Source of the DNA: Deinococcus sp. LM3
GTDB taxonomy: Bacteria; Deinococcota; Deinococci; Deinococcales; Deinococcaceae
Length of the DNA stretch: 64,000 bases
NCBI RefSeq assembly: GCF_002017875.1
Contig: NZ_MUFV01000001.1
Span: forward strand, 248,001-312,000
Direction of reading: 5' to 3'
A program made the position numbers and the translations under genes. The notes beneath the pieces were generated by a model, which saw only the letters and a program-made list of their open reading frames with translations, was not told where the DNA came from and searched no databases. Below, one piece after another: positions 15,489 to 23,974 of the stretch; within the stretch, counting starts at the first letter, position 1, and each line of letters starts with the position of its first letter.

Positions 15489-16562
15489 TCAGGCGCTCAG
15501 GAAGGCGCTGACCAGGGTGGGCAGGGGGCCGGGGTCCATCAGGAAGGCGTCGTGGCCGTGAATGGAGTCCAGTTCGTGGTAGTGGGCGCGGGGTAGCAGG
15601 GCCGCGCCGGCCCGAACCTCGGTGGGGGGGTACAGGACGTCGCTGCGGATCCCGACGACCAGGGTGGGCGTCTGGATGGTGCGCAGTTCCTGGTCGGTGG
15701 GCTGGAAGGCGTCCATGGCGCCGGTCAGGGCCACGTAGCTGCGTTCGCAGAAGCGCGCCTGGAGCTTCTCACCGTGGTGGTGCAGGTAACTGGTGATGGC
15801 GGGCACGCCGGGCACGCGCTGGCCGGTCTGCGTGACGGCGAAACTCTCGGGGCTGCGGTACGAGAGCATGGCGATCTGCCGCGCGACCTTCAGGCCTTCC
15901 CCGCCGGGTGCGGCGCGGATGGCGCTTCGGGCAGCGGTGTTCAGGCCGATCGCCCACGGTGAGTGGCGCGCCGGGGCGCCGATGATCACGGCGCGTTCCA
16001 CGAGGTCCGGGCATTCGAGCAGCCAGGCGTAGGCGAGCATGCCGCCCATGCTGGCGCCCACGATCCGCACGCGGTTCACGCCCAGGTGTTCGAGCAGGGC
16101 GCGGCCGGTGCGGGCCATGTCGCGCAGGGTCAGGGGCGCGTCGGCGCCGGCCACGCGGGGCAGGTCGGCGGGGCCGGTCGTGCCGGCGCAACCGCCCAGC
16201 ACGTTCGCGCAGATCACGTAGTCGCGCGTGGGGTCCAGCGGGCGGCCCTCGCCCAGGAAGTCCGGCCACCACTCGTGCACGGCACTCGTGCCGGTCAGGG
16301 CGTGCAGGACGAGGGTGGCGGTGGGTTGCGGCGTGCCGTACGTGTGGTACGTGACGGTCACGTCGTTCACGGGCTGTCCGCAGTCGAGCAGCAGGGGCGC
16401 GTGCCGGAACAGACGGGCGGTCTGCGCGGCAGGCGTCTGGGCGGTGGGGGTCAGGTCAGGCTGGCCCGCCTGACATCGGTCCGTGGCGGCCGTCCCGTCA
16501 TCCGCCTCGGTGCTCGCGGGGGGCGGGAGGTGGACCTGGGCCGGGTGCGTCTGGGCGGTCAC
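15489..16562 (-). CDS. metX: Homoserine O-acetyltransferase
   Basis: This 357-residue alpha/beta-hydrolase-fold enzyme acetylates homoserine for methionine synthesis. The nucleophile Ser is in GASMGG near residue 170, the Asp in GIRSDVLYP and the His in SIHGHDAFL. About 50 Pro/Thr/Ala-rich residues precede the conserved domain. They may be untranslated if a later start is used. The GTG at 16560-16562 overlaps the metY stop (GTGA), so translation is coupled to metY and shares its riboswitch control. Confidence 0.94.
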   Translation of the reverse strand: MTAQTHPAQVHLPPPASTEADDGTAATDRCQAGQPDLTPTAQTPAAQTARLFRHAPLLLDCGQPVNDVTVTYHTYGTPQPTATLVLHALTGTSAVHEWWPDFLGEGRPLDPTRDYVICANVLGGCAGTTGPADLPRVAGADAPLTLRDMARTGRALLEHLGVNRVRIVGASMGGMLAYAWLLECPDLVERAVIIGAPARHSPWAIGLNTAARSAIRAAPGGEGLKVARQIAMLSYRSPESFAVTQTGQRVPGVPAITSYLHHHGEKLQARFCERSYVALTGAMDAFQPTDQELRTIQTPTLVVGIRSDVLYPPTEVRAGAALLPRAHYHELDSIHGHDAFLMDPGPLPTLVSAFLSA

Positions 16563-17929
16563 TGCACCACTCCGGGTTGCGCCACTCCTGGTTGTACGGC
16601 TTCCGGCTGGACGGCTTCCGCTTCGGTCAGCGCGGCGGCCAGCGCCTGCGCGAAGTCGTCGCGGATGTCGTCGATGTGTTCGATGCCAACCGACACACGC
16701 ACCAGTCCCGGTGTGACGCCCGCCGCCGCCTGCGCCTCGGCGCTCAGCTGGCTGTGGGTGGTGCTGGCCGGGTGGATGACCAGCGTGCGGGTATCCCCGA
16801 CGTTCGCCACGTGCTGCGCGAGGTTCACGGCGCGGATGAACGCCTCGCCCGCCGCGCGCCCGCCGCGCAGTTCGAAGGTCAGGACCGCGCCCGCCCCGCG
16901 CGGCAGGTAGTGCTGCGCGCGGTCGTAGTGCGGGTGATTACTCAGGCCGGGGTACGTGACGCGCGCCACGTCCGGGTGGGCCGCCAGCCACGACGCGAGC
17001 GCCAGGGTGTTCTGCGCGTGCCGCTCGGCGCGCAGGCTCAGGGTTTCCAGGCCCTGAATGAACTGCCACGCCTGCTGCGGAGCCAGGGTGGGGCCCAGGT
17101 CGCGCAGGCCCTCGGTGCGGGCGCGGGTGATGAACGCCACGTTCGGCAGGCCCAGCGCGTTACCCTCCCCGAACGTCTCCCAGAAGTTCAGGCCGTGGTA
17201 GCTGGGGCTGGCCTCGGTCATCAGGGGGTAACGGCCGTTGCCCCAGTCGAAGGTGCCGCCGTCCACGATCACGCCGCCGATGCCGTTGCCGTGCCCGCCG
17301 ATCCACTTGCTGGCCGAGTGCAGCACCACGTCCGCGCCGTGCCGCAGCGGCTGGCAGTAGTACCCGCCCGCGCCGAAGGTGTTGTCCACGAACACCGCGA
17401 CGCCCTGGGCGTGCGCGGCGGCCGCGATCGCCTCGAAATCCGGGATGTTCAGCGCCGGGTTCCCGATGGTTTCCAGGTACACGGCGCGGGTGCGGTCGTC
17501 GATCAGGGCCGTGAATTCCTCCGGGCGTTCCTCGCGGCTGGTGAAGCGCACCTCGATGCCCAGCCGTTTCAGGGTCACGCGGAACTGGTTGACGGTCCCG
17601 CCGTACAGGTTCGGGCTGGACACGATGTTGTCCCCGGCCTGCGCGACGTTCGTGATCGCCAGGAACTGCGCGGCGTGCCCACTGGCGACCGCCAGCGCGC
17701 CCACGCCGCCCTCCAGCGCCGCGACCCGCGCCTCGAACACGGCGTTCGTGGGGTTCATGATGCGGCTGTAGATGTTCCCGAACGCCCGCAGGCCGAACAG
17801 GTCGGCGGCGTGCTCGGGGGACTGGAACACGTAACTGTTCGTGGCGTAGATGGGCGTCTGCTGCGCCCCGGTGGTCGGGTCGGGCTGCTGACCGGCGTGA
17901 ACCTGCAACGTTTCGAATTTGTGCGCCAT
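16559..17929 (-). CDS. metY: O-acetylhomoserine sulfhydrylase
   Basis: This is a 456-residue PLP enzyme of the Cys/Met metabolism family. It makes homocysteine from O-acetylhomoserine and sulfide, the step after MetX. The PLP lysine is in SASKWIGGHG near residue 207. NIYSRIMNPTNAVFE and VFVDNTFG are family hallmarks. The last 20 or so residues are a degenerate 5-residue repeat (AVQPE, VAQPG), encoded by short tandem repeats at 16562-16622. The ATG follows GAGGAGG. A long 5' leader carries a probable SAM riboswitch. Confidence 0.96.
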   Translation of the reverse strand: MAHKFETLQVHAGQQPDPTTGAQQTPIYATNSYVFQSPEHAADLFGLRAFGNIYSRIMNPTNAVFEARVAALEGGVGALAVASGHAAQFLAITNVAQAGDNIVSSPNLYGGTVNQFRVTLKRLGIEVRFTSREERPEEFTALIDDRTRAVYLETIGNPALNIPDFEAIAAAAHAQGVAVFVDNTFGAGGYYCQPLRHGADVVLHSASKWIGGHGNGIGGVIVDGGTFDWGNGRYPLMTEASPSYHGLNFWETFGEGNALGLPNVAFITRARTEGLRDLGPTLAPQQAWQFIQGLETLSLRAERHAQNTLALASWLAAHPDVARVTYPGLSNHPHYDRAQHYLPRGAGAVLTFELRGGRAAGEAFIRAVNLAQHVANVGDTRTLVIHPASTTHSQLSAEAQAAAGVTPGLVRVSVGIEHIDDIRDDFAQALAAALTEAEAVQPEAVQPGVAQPGVVQ

Positions 17930-17978
17930 GACGTGCGCCTCCTCGGTGGGGACCGTGGGACGCCGCCTGGAATCAGGA

Positions 17979-18015
17979 CAGCGCCCCTGCTCGTAGGGAT
18001 CGAGAAGGGGCGCTG
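17979..18015 (-). terminator. Leader hairpin between riboswitch and metY
   Basis: A perfect 10-bp stem (17979-17988 with 18006-18015) lies about 50 bases upstream of the metY ATG on the transcript. It has no U-tract, but its position fits the expression platform of the riboswitch upstream. It could act as an attenuator or as a structural element. Confidence 0.5.
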
Positions 18016-18054
18016 ATGGGTATCAACCGCGTGACCTTCCCTCTTGGTCCCTCC

Positions 18055-18165
18055 CGGCGGTCATCGTTGACCCGCGGCGGGTGGGCTGGCCTTGGCACCG
18101 TGACGCGATGAGGTCCGGTTGCCGCGCCGTCTACGAGCCAGTTCTCTCGGGCGCTCTGAAGTGGG
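18055..18165 (-). promoter_or_regulatory. Probable SAM-I/IV-clan riboswitch aptamer of metYX
   Basis: Read on the minus strand, the leader contains GGCAACC (18117-18123) and GGTGCCAA (18092-18099), which pair through AACC/GGTG to form P3. A kink-turn-like P2 is built from CGCC/GGCG and GAG/CTC around a GTAGAC turn. These are the conserved core features of SAM-binding riboswitches, and the gene downstream makes homocysteine. The closing P1 helix could not be drawn with confidence, so the exact subclass (SAM-I or SAM-IV) is open. Excess SAM would be expected to reduce metYX expression. The rest of 17930-18277 holds no gene. Confidence 0.6.
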
Positions 18166-18277
18166 TCGCTCCACGCAGGAGCTACCGCGCAGCCTAGCGT
18201 CCCGGCCCGCCCAGGGTCAAGGGCGTGGAGACTGGGAGCGCGGGGTAAAAGCGGCAGGCCGCTGTGTGGTTTGTGGG

Positions 18278-18667
18278 TCAGCCGGGCTGCGCGGCGCAGT
18301 CCGGGCACTGGCCGTACAGCGTGACCTCGTGGGCGCGCACGATGAATCCGCCGGGGTAGACGGTGCCGCTGGGCAGCGCGACCGGGCAGGTGTGCAGCGT
18401 GAAGACGCGGCCGCAGTCCTGGCAGGAGAAGTGGTGGTGGTGGCCCTGGCCGCTGGCCTCGTAGAGGGTCTCGCCGTCGAGCGTAACGGGGTGGATGCGG
18501 CCCTGCTCGGTCAGGAGTTTCAGGGTGCGGTACACGGTGGCGATGCCCAGGCCCGGCAGGTCGCTCCGCGCGCGGTCGAGCACGTCGGCAACGGCCAGTG
18601 GTCCCTGGGCGGCCTGCATGATGCGGGTGATCACATCGCGCTGGCGGGTGCTGCGGGTGGCGGTCAT
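18278..18667 (-). CDS. Fur-family metalloregulator
   Basis: This 129-residue regulator of the Fur/Zur/PerR/Mur group has a winged helix at about residues 5-70 (ATVYRTLKLLTEQG). HHHHFSC is near residues 76-82. Two CxxC pairs (CQDC and CPDC) form the structural zinc site. The sequence does not tell iron, zinc, manganese or peroxide sensing apart. The ATG at 18665-18667 follows TAGCCT by 6 bases. It is not obviously linked to the metYX genes next to it. Confidence 0.92.
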   Translation of the reverse strand: MTATRSTRQRDVITRIMQAAQGPLAVADVLDRARSDLPGLGIATVYRTLKLLTEQGRIHPVTLDGETLYEASGQGHHHHFSCQDCGRVFTLHTCPVALPSGTVYPGGFIVRAHEVTLYGQCPDCAAQPG

Positions 18668-18673
18668 GGCCGC

Positions 18674-18679
18674 AGGCTA
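18674..18679 (-). promoter_or_regulatory. -10 box of the Fur-family gene (leaderless)
   Basis: On the minus strand TAGCCT lies 6 bases before the ATG at 18667. Confidence 0.45.
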
Positions 18680-18701
18680 GCACTCCTGATCGGGGCGTAT
18701 C

Positions 18702-18734
18702 AAAAAGCAGCCCACCTTTGACGGGTGGACTGCT
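18702..18734 (-). terminator. Rho-independent terminator of the holin-X-like operon
   Basis: On the minus strand an 11-bp stem with one mismatch (18724-18734 with 18706-18716) is followed by a run of five U residues. It lies 16 bases after the stop of the last operon gene and is a classic intrinsic terminator. Confidence 0.85.
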
Positions 18735-18749
18735 GGCAGGGACAGGCGG

Positions 18750-19436
18750 TCAGCGGCGGTTGGGGTTGCCCATCTCGTCGGGCGCGATGGGGCTGCCCAC
18801 CGCCTTGGCGTCCACGTGGCTGGCCGGGGCGGGTTTCACGCCGGGGTGCGCGGGGGTCGGGGCGGGCGGGACGCTGCCCTCGGCCGGGGCCTGCTGGGCG
18901 TAACTCTGCACGGGGCTCTGCGCGGTCGTCTGGGCGGCGGTCGTCTGGGCGGCAGGCGTCTTGACGAAGCTGGCGGTGCCGCCGGTCGCCGTCGGACGCG
19001 CGGCCGGGGTGCGGCCGGTCTGGGCGGTGGCGCGGGCTGCCGTGCCGGCCGGCTGTCCGGATTTCTCCAGCAGGTTGTCTGCCAGCTGTTCCAGGCGCGG
19101 CGTGACCACGCGGTCCATCACGGTCTTGACGGCCAGCGTGCCGAGCGTGGCGACGAGGGCGCCGCCCACGCCGCCGCCCTTGCCGGACTTCTGGGCCTTG
19201 ATCAGGGCCTTCTGGTGCTTGGCGGGGCTGGCGGCGTCCACGTAGATCTTCTTGCTGCGCTTGAACTGGCGGCCCACGACCATGCCGATCACGGCGCCCA
19301 CGGCGGACGCGCCGCCCAGCATCTTCAGGGGGTCTTTCTGCAGGTTGACCTGCAGGCTGGCCTGCTGGGTCAGGGCGTCCACGCTGTTCTTGAGGCGTTC
19401 GCGGGCTTCCTCGCGTTCCGTCAGGTACTCGGCCAT
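18750..19436 (-). CDS. DUF3618-like protein with Pro/Ala/Thr-rich tail
   Basis: This is a 228-residue protein. The N-terminal 30 residues are a charged helix (TEREEARERLKNSVDALTQQ) resembling DUF3618. A short hydrophobic, glycine-rich segment (about 38-58) follows, then a basic stretch. A second weakly hydrophobic helix (about 92-108) leads into a long low-complexity tail rich in Ala, Thr, Gln and Pro. The ATG overlaps the stop of the upstream gene by one base (TGATG). The pairing with a holin-X protein is common in actinobacteria. Function is unknown. Confidence 0.75.
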   Translation of the reverse strand: MAEYLTEREEARERLKNSVDALTQQASLQVNLQKDPLKMLGGASAVGAVIGMVVGRQFKRSKKIYVDAASPAKHQKALIKAQKSGKGGGVGGALVATLGTLAVKTVMDRVVTPRLEQLADNLLEKSGQPAGTAARATAQTGRTPAARPTATGGTASFVKTPAAQTTAAQTTAQSPVQSYAQQAPAEGSVPPAPTPAHPGVKPAPASHVDAKAVGSPIAPDEMGNPNRR

Positions 19437-20230
19437 CAGGACTGTCCTCCTTTTTTCATGTCGTCCCGGAAGGTCGGGGCGGTGCTGACGGGAATGCCGG
19501 GGGCGTCCTTGAGCACGACGGGTTCCTGCAGGTTGGGGTCGTGGGCGTGGTGCTCGTCGCCGCGGTGGCCCTTGCCGACCTCGCTGCCGTCGATCTGCTT
19601 GTTCAGGCCGCTGCCGTAGTTGGCGGGTTCACCGCCGGGTTTGCTCTCGTACACGGGAACGGTGGTCTCGCCGCCCTCGATGCGGACGGTGGCGGTGCCG
19701 CCGCCCTCGCGGGTCACGCGGTTCTCGCCGGCGGCGTACTGGCCGGCGTCACGGCCGATCTCGACGCGGGGGCCGCTGGAGTTGTGGGCGTCGCGTTCGG
19801 TGTTGCTGCCGGTGGCGGGGCGGGAGGCGGCGCTGCCCACAGGCCGGGTGTCGGTCTGTTCGGCGCGGTCACCCAGGTCGTCGGGGCGGCGGTAGCGGGG
19901 TTCATCCATGCGGACCTCTGCACCCAGTTTGCGGATGCCGATGAAGATCAGCGCGCCGGTCACAGCGAAGCTGAGCAGGGCGATGATCAGCGCGGCGGCC
20001 CAGGCGCCCAGGCCCAGGCGCATCAGACCGTAGAACACGGCCAGGATGATGAACACCAGTCCCAGGATCAGCGGGCCGGTCGCGGCCAGCAGCAGCACCG
20101 CGCCGATGCCCTTGGCCTTGGCGATCTGGCCGGCCTTGCGGGCGACGGCGTTGATCTCGGATTTCACGAGGGTCAGGCCGGCGTCGAAGACGTCCACCAG
20201 CGCTCCTCCCATACTCTTGCGTTCTTCCAT
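19436..20230 (-). CDS. Holin-X/DUF1469-like membrane protein
   Basis: This 264-residue protein has an N-terminal amphipathic helix (VDVFDAGLTLVKSEINAVAR) and two transmembrane helices (about 42-66 and 75-99). A long hydrophilic, probably disordered tail follows. The first 110 residues match the phage-holin superfamily III (actinobacterial holin-X) pattern. There is no phage context, so a role in envelope organisation or stress is more likely than lysis. The ATG follows GGAGG. It forms a two-gene operon with the DUF3618-like gene. Confidence 0.78.
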   Translation of the reverse strand: MEERKSMGGALVDVFDAGLTLVKSEINAVARKAGQIAKAKGIGAVLLLAATGPLILGLVFIILAVFYGLMRLGLGAWAAALIIALLSFAVTGALIFIGIRKLGAEVRMDEPRYRRPDDLGDRAEQTDTRPVGSAASRPATGSNTERDAHNSSGPRVEIGRDAGQYAAGENRVTREGGGTATVRIEGGETTVPVYESKPGGEPANYGSGLNKQIDGSEVGKGHRGDEHHAHDPNLQEPVVLKDAPGIPVSTAPTFRDDMKKGGQS

Positions 20231-20290
20231 GCGTTCCTCCGGGGACCCTCACGAAACCGTGAACGGCGGGTCTCAATGTTCATCAGCATA

Positions 20291-20992
20291 ATGAACCCTG
20301 TGCCGCCTTCTGCCCAGAGCCAAGAAAATCTGAATCCCGAGCCGGCCCTGAGTGCCGCGCAGCGGAGCAACCTCTTTCCCCTGACGGCCGCCGGGTATGC
20401 GTGGTGGCGTGAGCGGTCCCTGCGGGCGCTGGGCGCGGATTTCACGCTGGAACGAGAGGCGGCGCTGTTCCGGGCGCTGTGCCGCCCGCAGGCGGGTCAG
20501 GACTGGCTGGACGTGGGCACCAGCGCCGGCTTCTACGCGGGTGTGCTGGCCCGCGCGGACTGCCGGGTGCTGGCCGTGGACCTGAGCGCCCCGATGCTGC
20601 GTGAGGGAGCGCGGCGCGAGCCTGACGCCCGAATCGACTGGGCGCAGCTGAACATGGAACGCAGCGACCTGCCGCCTGCGGCGTTCGATGGGGTGACGGT
20701 CGGCGCGACCCTGAACGAGACGCGCGGCCCGGCGGCGCTGCTGGCCGAGTGCGCGCGGGTACTGCGGCCCGGCGGTCAGCTGTGGCTGATGTACCTGCGC
20801 CGCACCGGCGGGCCACTGCAATCGCTGTTCGAGCGGCCGGCGGCGGGCGGCCTGAACTTCCCGGACCCCGCGTGGGTGGCGCGGCACCTGCCGGGCCTGA
20901 CCCGCACGGACGGCCTGGGCGTGGGCGCCGTGCAGTTCGAGCGGTACGTGCGGGACGGGCGCCCTGACGACGGCGCGCGGGAAACTCTGTAA
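20291..20992 (+). CDS. Class I SAM-dependent methyltransferase
   Basis: This 233-residue protein has a Rossmann-type methyltransferase core of the Methyltransf_11 type. LDVGTSAGFYAGVLA binds SAM (about residue 76-90), followed by an acidic VDLSAPML and the LRPGGQLWLMYLR strand. The substrate is unknown. It lies 58 bp upstream of crtB in the same direction, which hints at lipid or quinone modification near carotenoid synthesis but proves nothing. An in-frame ATG at 20276 is an alternative start. Confidence 0.85.
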   Translation: MNPVPPSAQSQENLNPEPALSAAQRSNLFPLTAAGYAWWRERSLRALGADFTLEREAALFRALCRPQAGQDWLDVGTSAGFYAGVLARADCRVLAVDLSAPMLREGARREPDARIDWAQLNMERSDLPPAAFDGVTVGATLNETRGPAALLAECARVLRPGGQLWLMYLRRTGGPLQSLFERPAAGGLNFPDPAWVARHLPGLTRTDGLGVGAVQFERYVRDGRPDDGARETL

Positions 20993-21024
20993 GAATGCGT
21001 GACGTTTCCCCCCTACGCGCCCCC

Positions 21025-21030
21025 TACACT
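21025..21030 (+). promoter_or_regulatory. -10 box of crtB
   Basis: TACACT is followed by a short leader (about 14-20 bases) with AAAGGA before the GTG at 21051. It suggests crtB is transcribed independently of the methyltransferase gene. Confidence 0.4.
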
Positions 21031-21050
21031 CGGTGGAAAGGAACCCAACC

Positions 21051-21953
21051 GTGACTGACGTGACCTTCCCTCCCCCATCCAAGAGCGCCCTGGCGCAGGC
21101 CGTGGCGCACTGCCAGGACATGACGCGGGAGCACAGCAAGACCTTCTACCTGGGCTCGCGGTTCTTCCCGGCGCAGCAGCGTCAGGCCGTGTGGGCCGTG
21201 TACGCCGCCTGCCGCGATGGGGACGATATCGTCGACGAGCGCAGCGGCGAGGCGGCCCGCGCCGGACTGGACGACTGGTGGGCGCGCACGCAGGCGGCCT
21301 TCGAGGGCCGGCCCGGCCCGCACCCCATCGACACGGCGCTGTCGTGGGCGGCCCGCACCTACTCGATTCCGCTGTCGGCCTTTGCCGAGCTGCACGACGG
21401 GCTGCGCATGGACCTCGCCGGGCACGAGTACCGGACCATGGACGACCTGATGCTGTACTGCCGGCGCGTGGCGGGCGTGGTGGGGTTCATGATCGCGCCG
21501 GTCAGCGGGTACAGCGGCGGCGAACGCACCCTGCACGCCGCGCTGATGCTGGGACAGGCCATGCAACTGACGAACATCCTGCGGGACGTGGGCGAGGACC
21601 TGAGGCGCGGCCGCGTGTACCTGCCGCAGACGCTGCTGACCGAGTACGGCGTGACCCTGGGCGACCTGGAACGCGGGGTGGTCACGCCCGAGTACCGCGC
21701 CCTCATGGAGCACCTCTCGGGGCTGGCGCGCGACTGGTACGTGCAGGGCCGCGCCGGGATTCCCTGCCTGCACGGCAGCGCGCGGCTGGCCGTGGCGACC
21801 GCCGCGCGCGCCTACGAGGGCATCCTGGACGATCTGGCCCGCAACGACTTCGATAACTTCGGCCGGCGGGCGCACGTGAGCGGCACCCGCAAACTGATGA
21901 TGCTGCCGCAGGCGTGGTGGGAACTGCGGTCCGCGCCCACCCCGGCCGGCTGA
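21051..21953 (+). CDS. crtB: Phytoene synthase
   Basis: This 300-residue enzyme joins two geranylgeranyl diphosphates into phytoene, the first step toward deinoxanthin-type carotenoids. Two Asp-rich motifs bind Mg2+ and diphosphate: DDIVDE (about 59-64) and NILRDVGED (about 174-182). REHSKTFYLGS is the usual N-terminal motif. The GTG at 21051 is preferred over one at 21033 because AAAGGA precedes it at a workable distance. crtI follows after 100 bp in the same direction. Confidence 0.96.
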   Translation: MTDVTFPPPSKSALAQAVAHCQDMTREHSKTFYLGSRFFPAQQRQAVWAVYAACRDGDDIVDERSGEAARAGLDDWWARTQAAFEGRPGPHPIDTALSWAARTYSIPLSAFAELHDGLRMDLAGHEYRTMDDLMLYCRRVAGVVGFMIAPVSGYSGGERTLHAALMLGQAMQLTNILRDVGEDLRRGRVYLPQTLLTEYGVTLGDLERGVVTPEYRALMEHLSGLARDWYVQGRAGIPCLHGSARLAVATAARAYEGILDDLARNDFDNFGRRAHVSGTRKLMMLPQAWWELRSAPTPAG

Positions 21954-22053
21954 GTCCCGCTCCGCTTTTCTTTCTGTTCCCTGGCCCGCCGCCCCGGCCC
22001 GCCTGCTGCTCCCCTTCCCTGTTCACGCCGCCCTGCGCGGCGGAGGTTCCTGC

Positions 22054-23769
22054 ATGACTGCTTCTGACACCCCTGCTCTTTCCGCTTCCAAACGCAAGAC
22101 CGCGCTGATCATCGGGTCCGGCATCGGCGGCCTGAGTCTCGGCATTCGCCTGCAATCGCTGGGCTTCGACACGACCATCCTCGAACGCCTGGACAAGGCG
22201 GGCGGACGCGCGTACCAGAAACGCACCGAGGACGGGTACGTGTTCGACATGGGGCCGACCGTGATCACGGTGCCGCACTTCATCGAGGAACTGTTCGCGC
22301 TGGAACGCGACGCCGGGATGCTGGCCGGGGCGGATTACCCTCCGGCGGTGCTGGCCCCGGACGCCCGCGTGCGCGAGGGAGAGAGCGGCGGCCCGCGCAC
22401 CCGCGAGTACGTGAAGCTCGTGCCGATCCTGCCGTTCTACCGCATCTACTTCGATGACGGCACCTTCTTCGACTACGACGGCGACCCGGTCAGCACCCGC
22501 CGCCAGATCGGCGAACTGGCCCCCGAGGACCTCGCCGGGTACGAGCGTTTTCATGACGACGCCCGCGCCATCTTCGAGCGCGGCTTCCTGGAACTGGGGT
22601 ACACGCACTTCGGGGACGTGGCGACCATGCTGAAGGTCGTGCCGGACCTGATGCGCCTGGACGCCGTGCGCACCCTGTTCAGCTTCACCGGCAAGTACTT
22701 CAGTAATCCCAAGATGCAGCAGGTGTTCTCGTTCGAGACGCTGCTGGTGGGCGGCAACCCCCTGAGCGTGCCCGCCATCTACGCCATGATCCATTTTGTA
22801 GAGAAGACCTGGGGCATCCACTACGCCATGGGTGGCACGGGCGCGCTGGTGCAGGGCTTCGTTCGCAAGTTCGAGGAACTCGGGGGGCGCATCGAGTACG
22901 GGCAGGGCGTGCAGGAAATCCTGGTCACGGATGACCGGGGCCGCCCGGTCCGGCACCCGCTGGGGCGGCGCGTGGCGCGCGGCGTGCGGCTGGAGAGCGG
23001 GCAGGAACGCCATGCGGACATCGTGGTCAGTAACGGCGACTGGGCGAACACGTACCTCAAGCGCCTGCCGGCCGCCGCGCGCCTCGTGAACAGCGACGTG
23101 CGCGTGAAGGCCGCCCGCCAGAGCATGAGTCTGCTGGTCATCTACTTCGGGTTCCGCAAGACCGACACGGACCTGAAGTTGCGTCACCACAACATCATCC
23201 TGGGGCCGCGCTACCAGGAACTGCTGACCGAGATCTTCGGGAAGAAGGTACTGGGCCGCGACTTCAGCCAGTACCTGCACGTCCCCACCCTGACCGACCC
23301 CAGCCTCGCGCCGGAAGGGCACCACGCGGCGTACACGCTGGTGCCGGTGCCGCACAACGCCAGCGGCCTGGACTGGGCGGTGGAAGGCCCGAAACTGGTG
23401 GAGCGCGTGTACGCCTTCCTGGAGGAACGCGGGTACATCCCGGACCTGCGCGCCCGACTGACGCACAGCGAGTTCATCACGCCCGACTACTTTGAAGGCA
23501 CGCTGGACAGCTACCTGGGCAACGCCTTCGGCCCCGAGCCGACGCTGATCCAGAGTGCGTTCTTCCGCCCGCACAACCGCAGCGAGGACGTGGGCAACCT
23601 CTACATGGTCGGCGCGGGCGCGCAACCGGGCGGCGGGACGCCCAGCGTCATGATGAGCGCCAAGATGACCGCCCGACTGATCGCAGAGGACTTCGGGATT
23701 CACCCCAGCATCCGTGACGGCGTGCCTGCCACGCAGGACACTGCCACCGCGGAGAGCGCCGCCGACTGA
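22054..23769 (+). CDS. crtI: Phytoene desaturase
   Basis: This 571-residue FAD enzyme converts phytoene to lycopene by stepwise desaturation. The N-terminal dinucleotide-binding motif IIGSGIGGLSLG is at residues 19-30, followed by LERLDKAGGRAY. The C-terminal GAGAQPGGGTPSVMMSAK is the bacterial CrtI signature. It is slightly longer than many CrtI proteins, through an insert near residue 105. The ATG follows GGAGG. It probably forms an operon with crtB, ended by a strong terminator. Confidence 0.97.
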   Translation: MTASDTPALSASKRKTALIIGSGIGGLSLGIRLQSLGFDTTILERLDKAGGRAYQKRTEDGYVFDMGPTVITVPHFIEELFALERDAGMLAGADYPPAVLAPDARVREGESGGPRTREYVKLVPILPFYRIYFDDGTFFDYDGDPVSTRRQIGELAPEDLAGYERFHDDARAIFERGFLELGYTHFGDVATMLKVVPDLMRLDAVRTLFSFTGKYFSNPKMQQVFSFETLLVGGNPLSVPAIYAMIHFVEKTWGIHYAMGGTGALVQGFVRKFEELGGRIEYGQGVQEILVTDDRGRPVRHPLGRRVARGVRLESGQERHADIVVSNGDWANTYLKRLPAAARLVNSDVRVKAARQSMSLLVIYFGFRKTDTDLKLRHHNIILGPRYQELLTEIFGKKVLGRDFSQYLHVPTLTDPSLAPEGHHAAYTLVPVPHNASGLDWAVEGPKLVERVYAFLEERGYIPDLRARLTHSEFITPDYFEGTLDSYLGNAFGPEPTLIQSAFFRPHNRSEDVGNLYMVGAGAQPGGGTPSVMMSAKMTARLIAEDFGIHPSIRDGVPATQDTATAESAAD

Positions 23770-23783
23770 TCCGGCACACGACG

Positions 23784-23829
23784 GAGGAGAGGGGCCGCCA
23801 CCTGAACCGGTGTGGCGGCCCCTCTCCTC
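23784..23829 (+). terminator. Terminator of the crtB-crtI operon
   Basis: A perfect 18-bp stem (23784-23801 with 23812-23829) has a 10-base loop and is followed by TGCTTTCTTG. It starts 15 bases after the crtI stop. Confidence 0.88.
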
Positions 23830-23839
23830 TGCTTTCTTG

Positions 23840-23974
23840 TACGGGTTCCGTCTGTTGCGTTGACAGATCGGAACACCACCGATCCGCCAACTCCACGCCC
23901 GGAACCCGCTTGACTCCCTCTCGCATCCGCTCGGGTTGAACGGTTCTGGCAAACCATTCAACCGGAGTCCGTAT
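23840..23974 (+). repeat. Intergenic repeat, copy 3 (diverged)
   Basis: This is a diverged 135-bp copy in the forward orientation. It keeps the closing GGAGTCCGTAT and the inner CCGGAACCCG, but differs at many positions. Its last base is the first base of the stop codon (minus strand) of the metalloprotease gene. Confidence 0.8.

Noticed and set aside
19436..20230. Holin-like gene considered as evidence of a prophage
   Set aside because: There are no endolysin, capsid, integrase or tail genes nearby. Holin-X proteins are common chromosomal genes in actinobacteria and Deinococcus.
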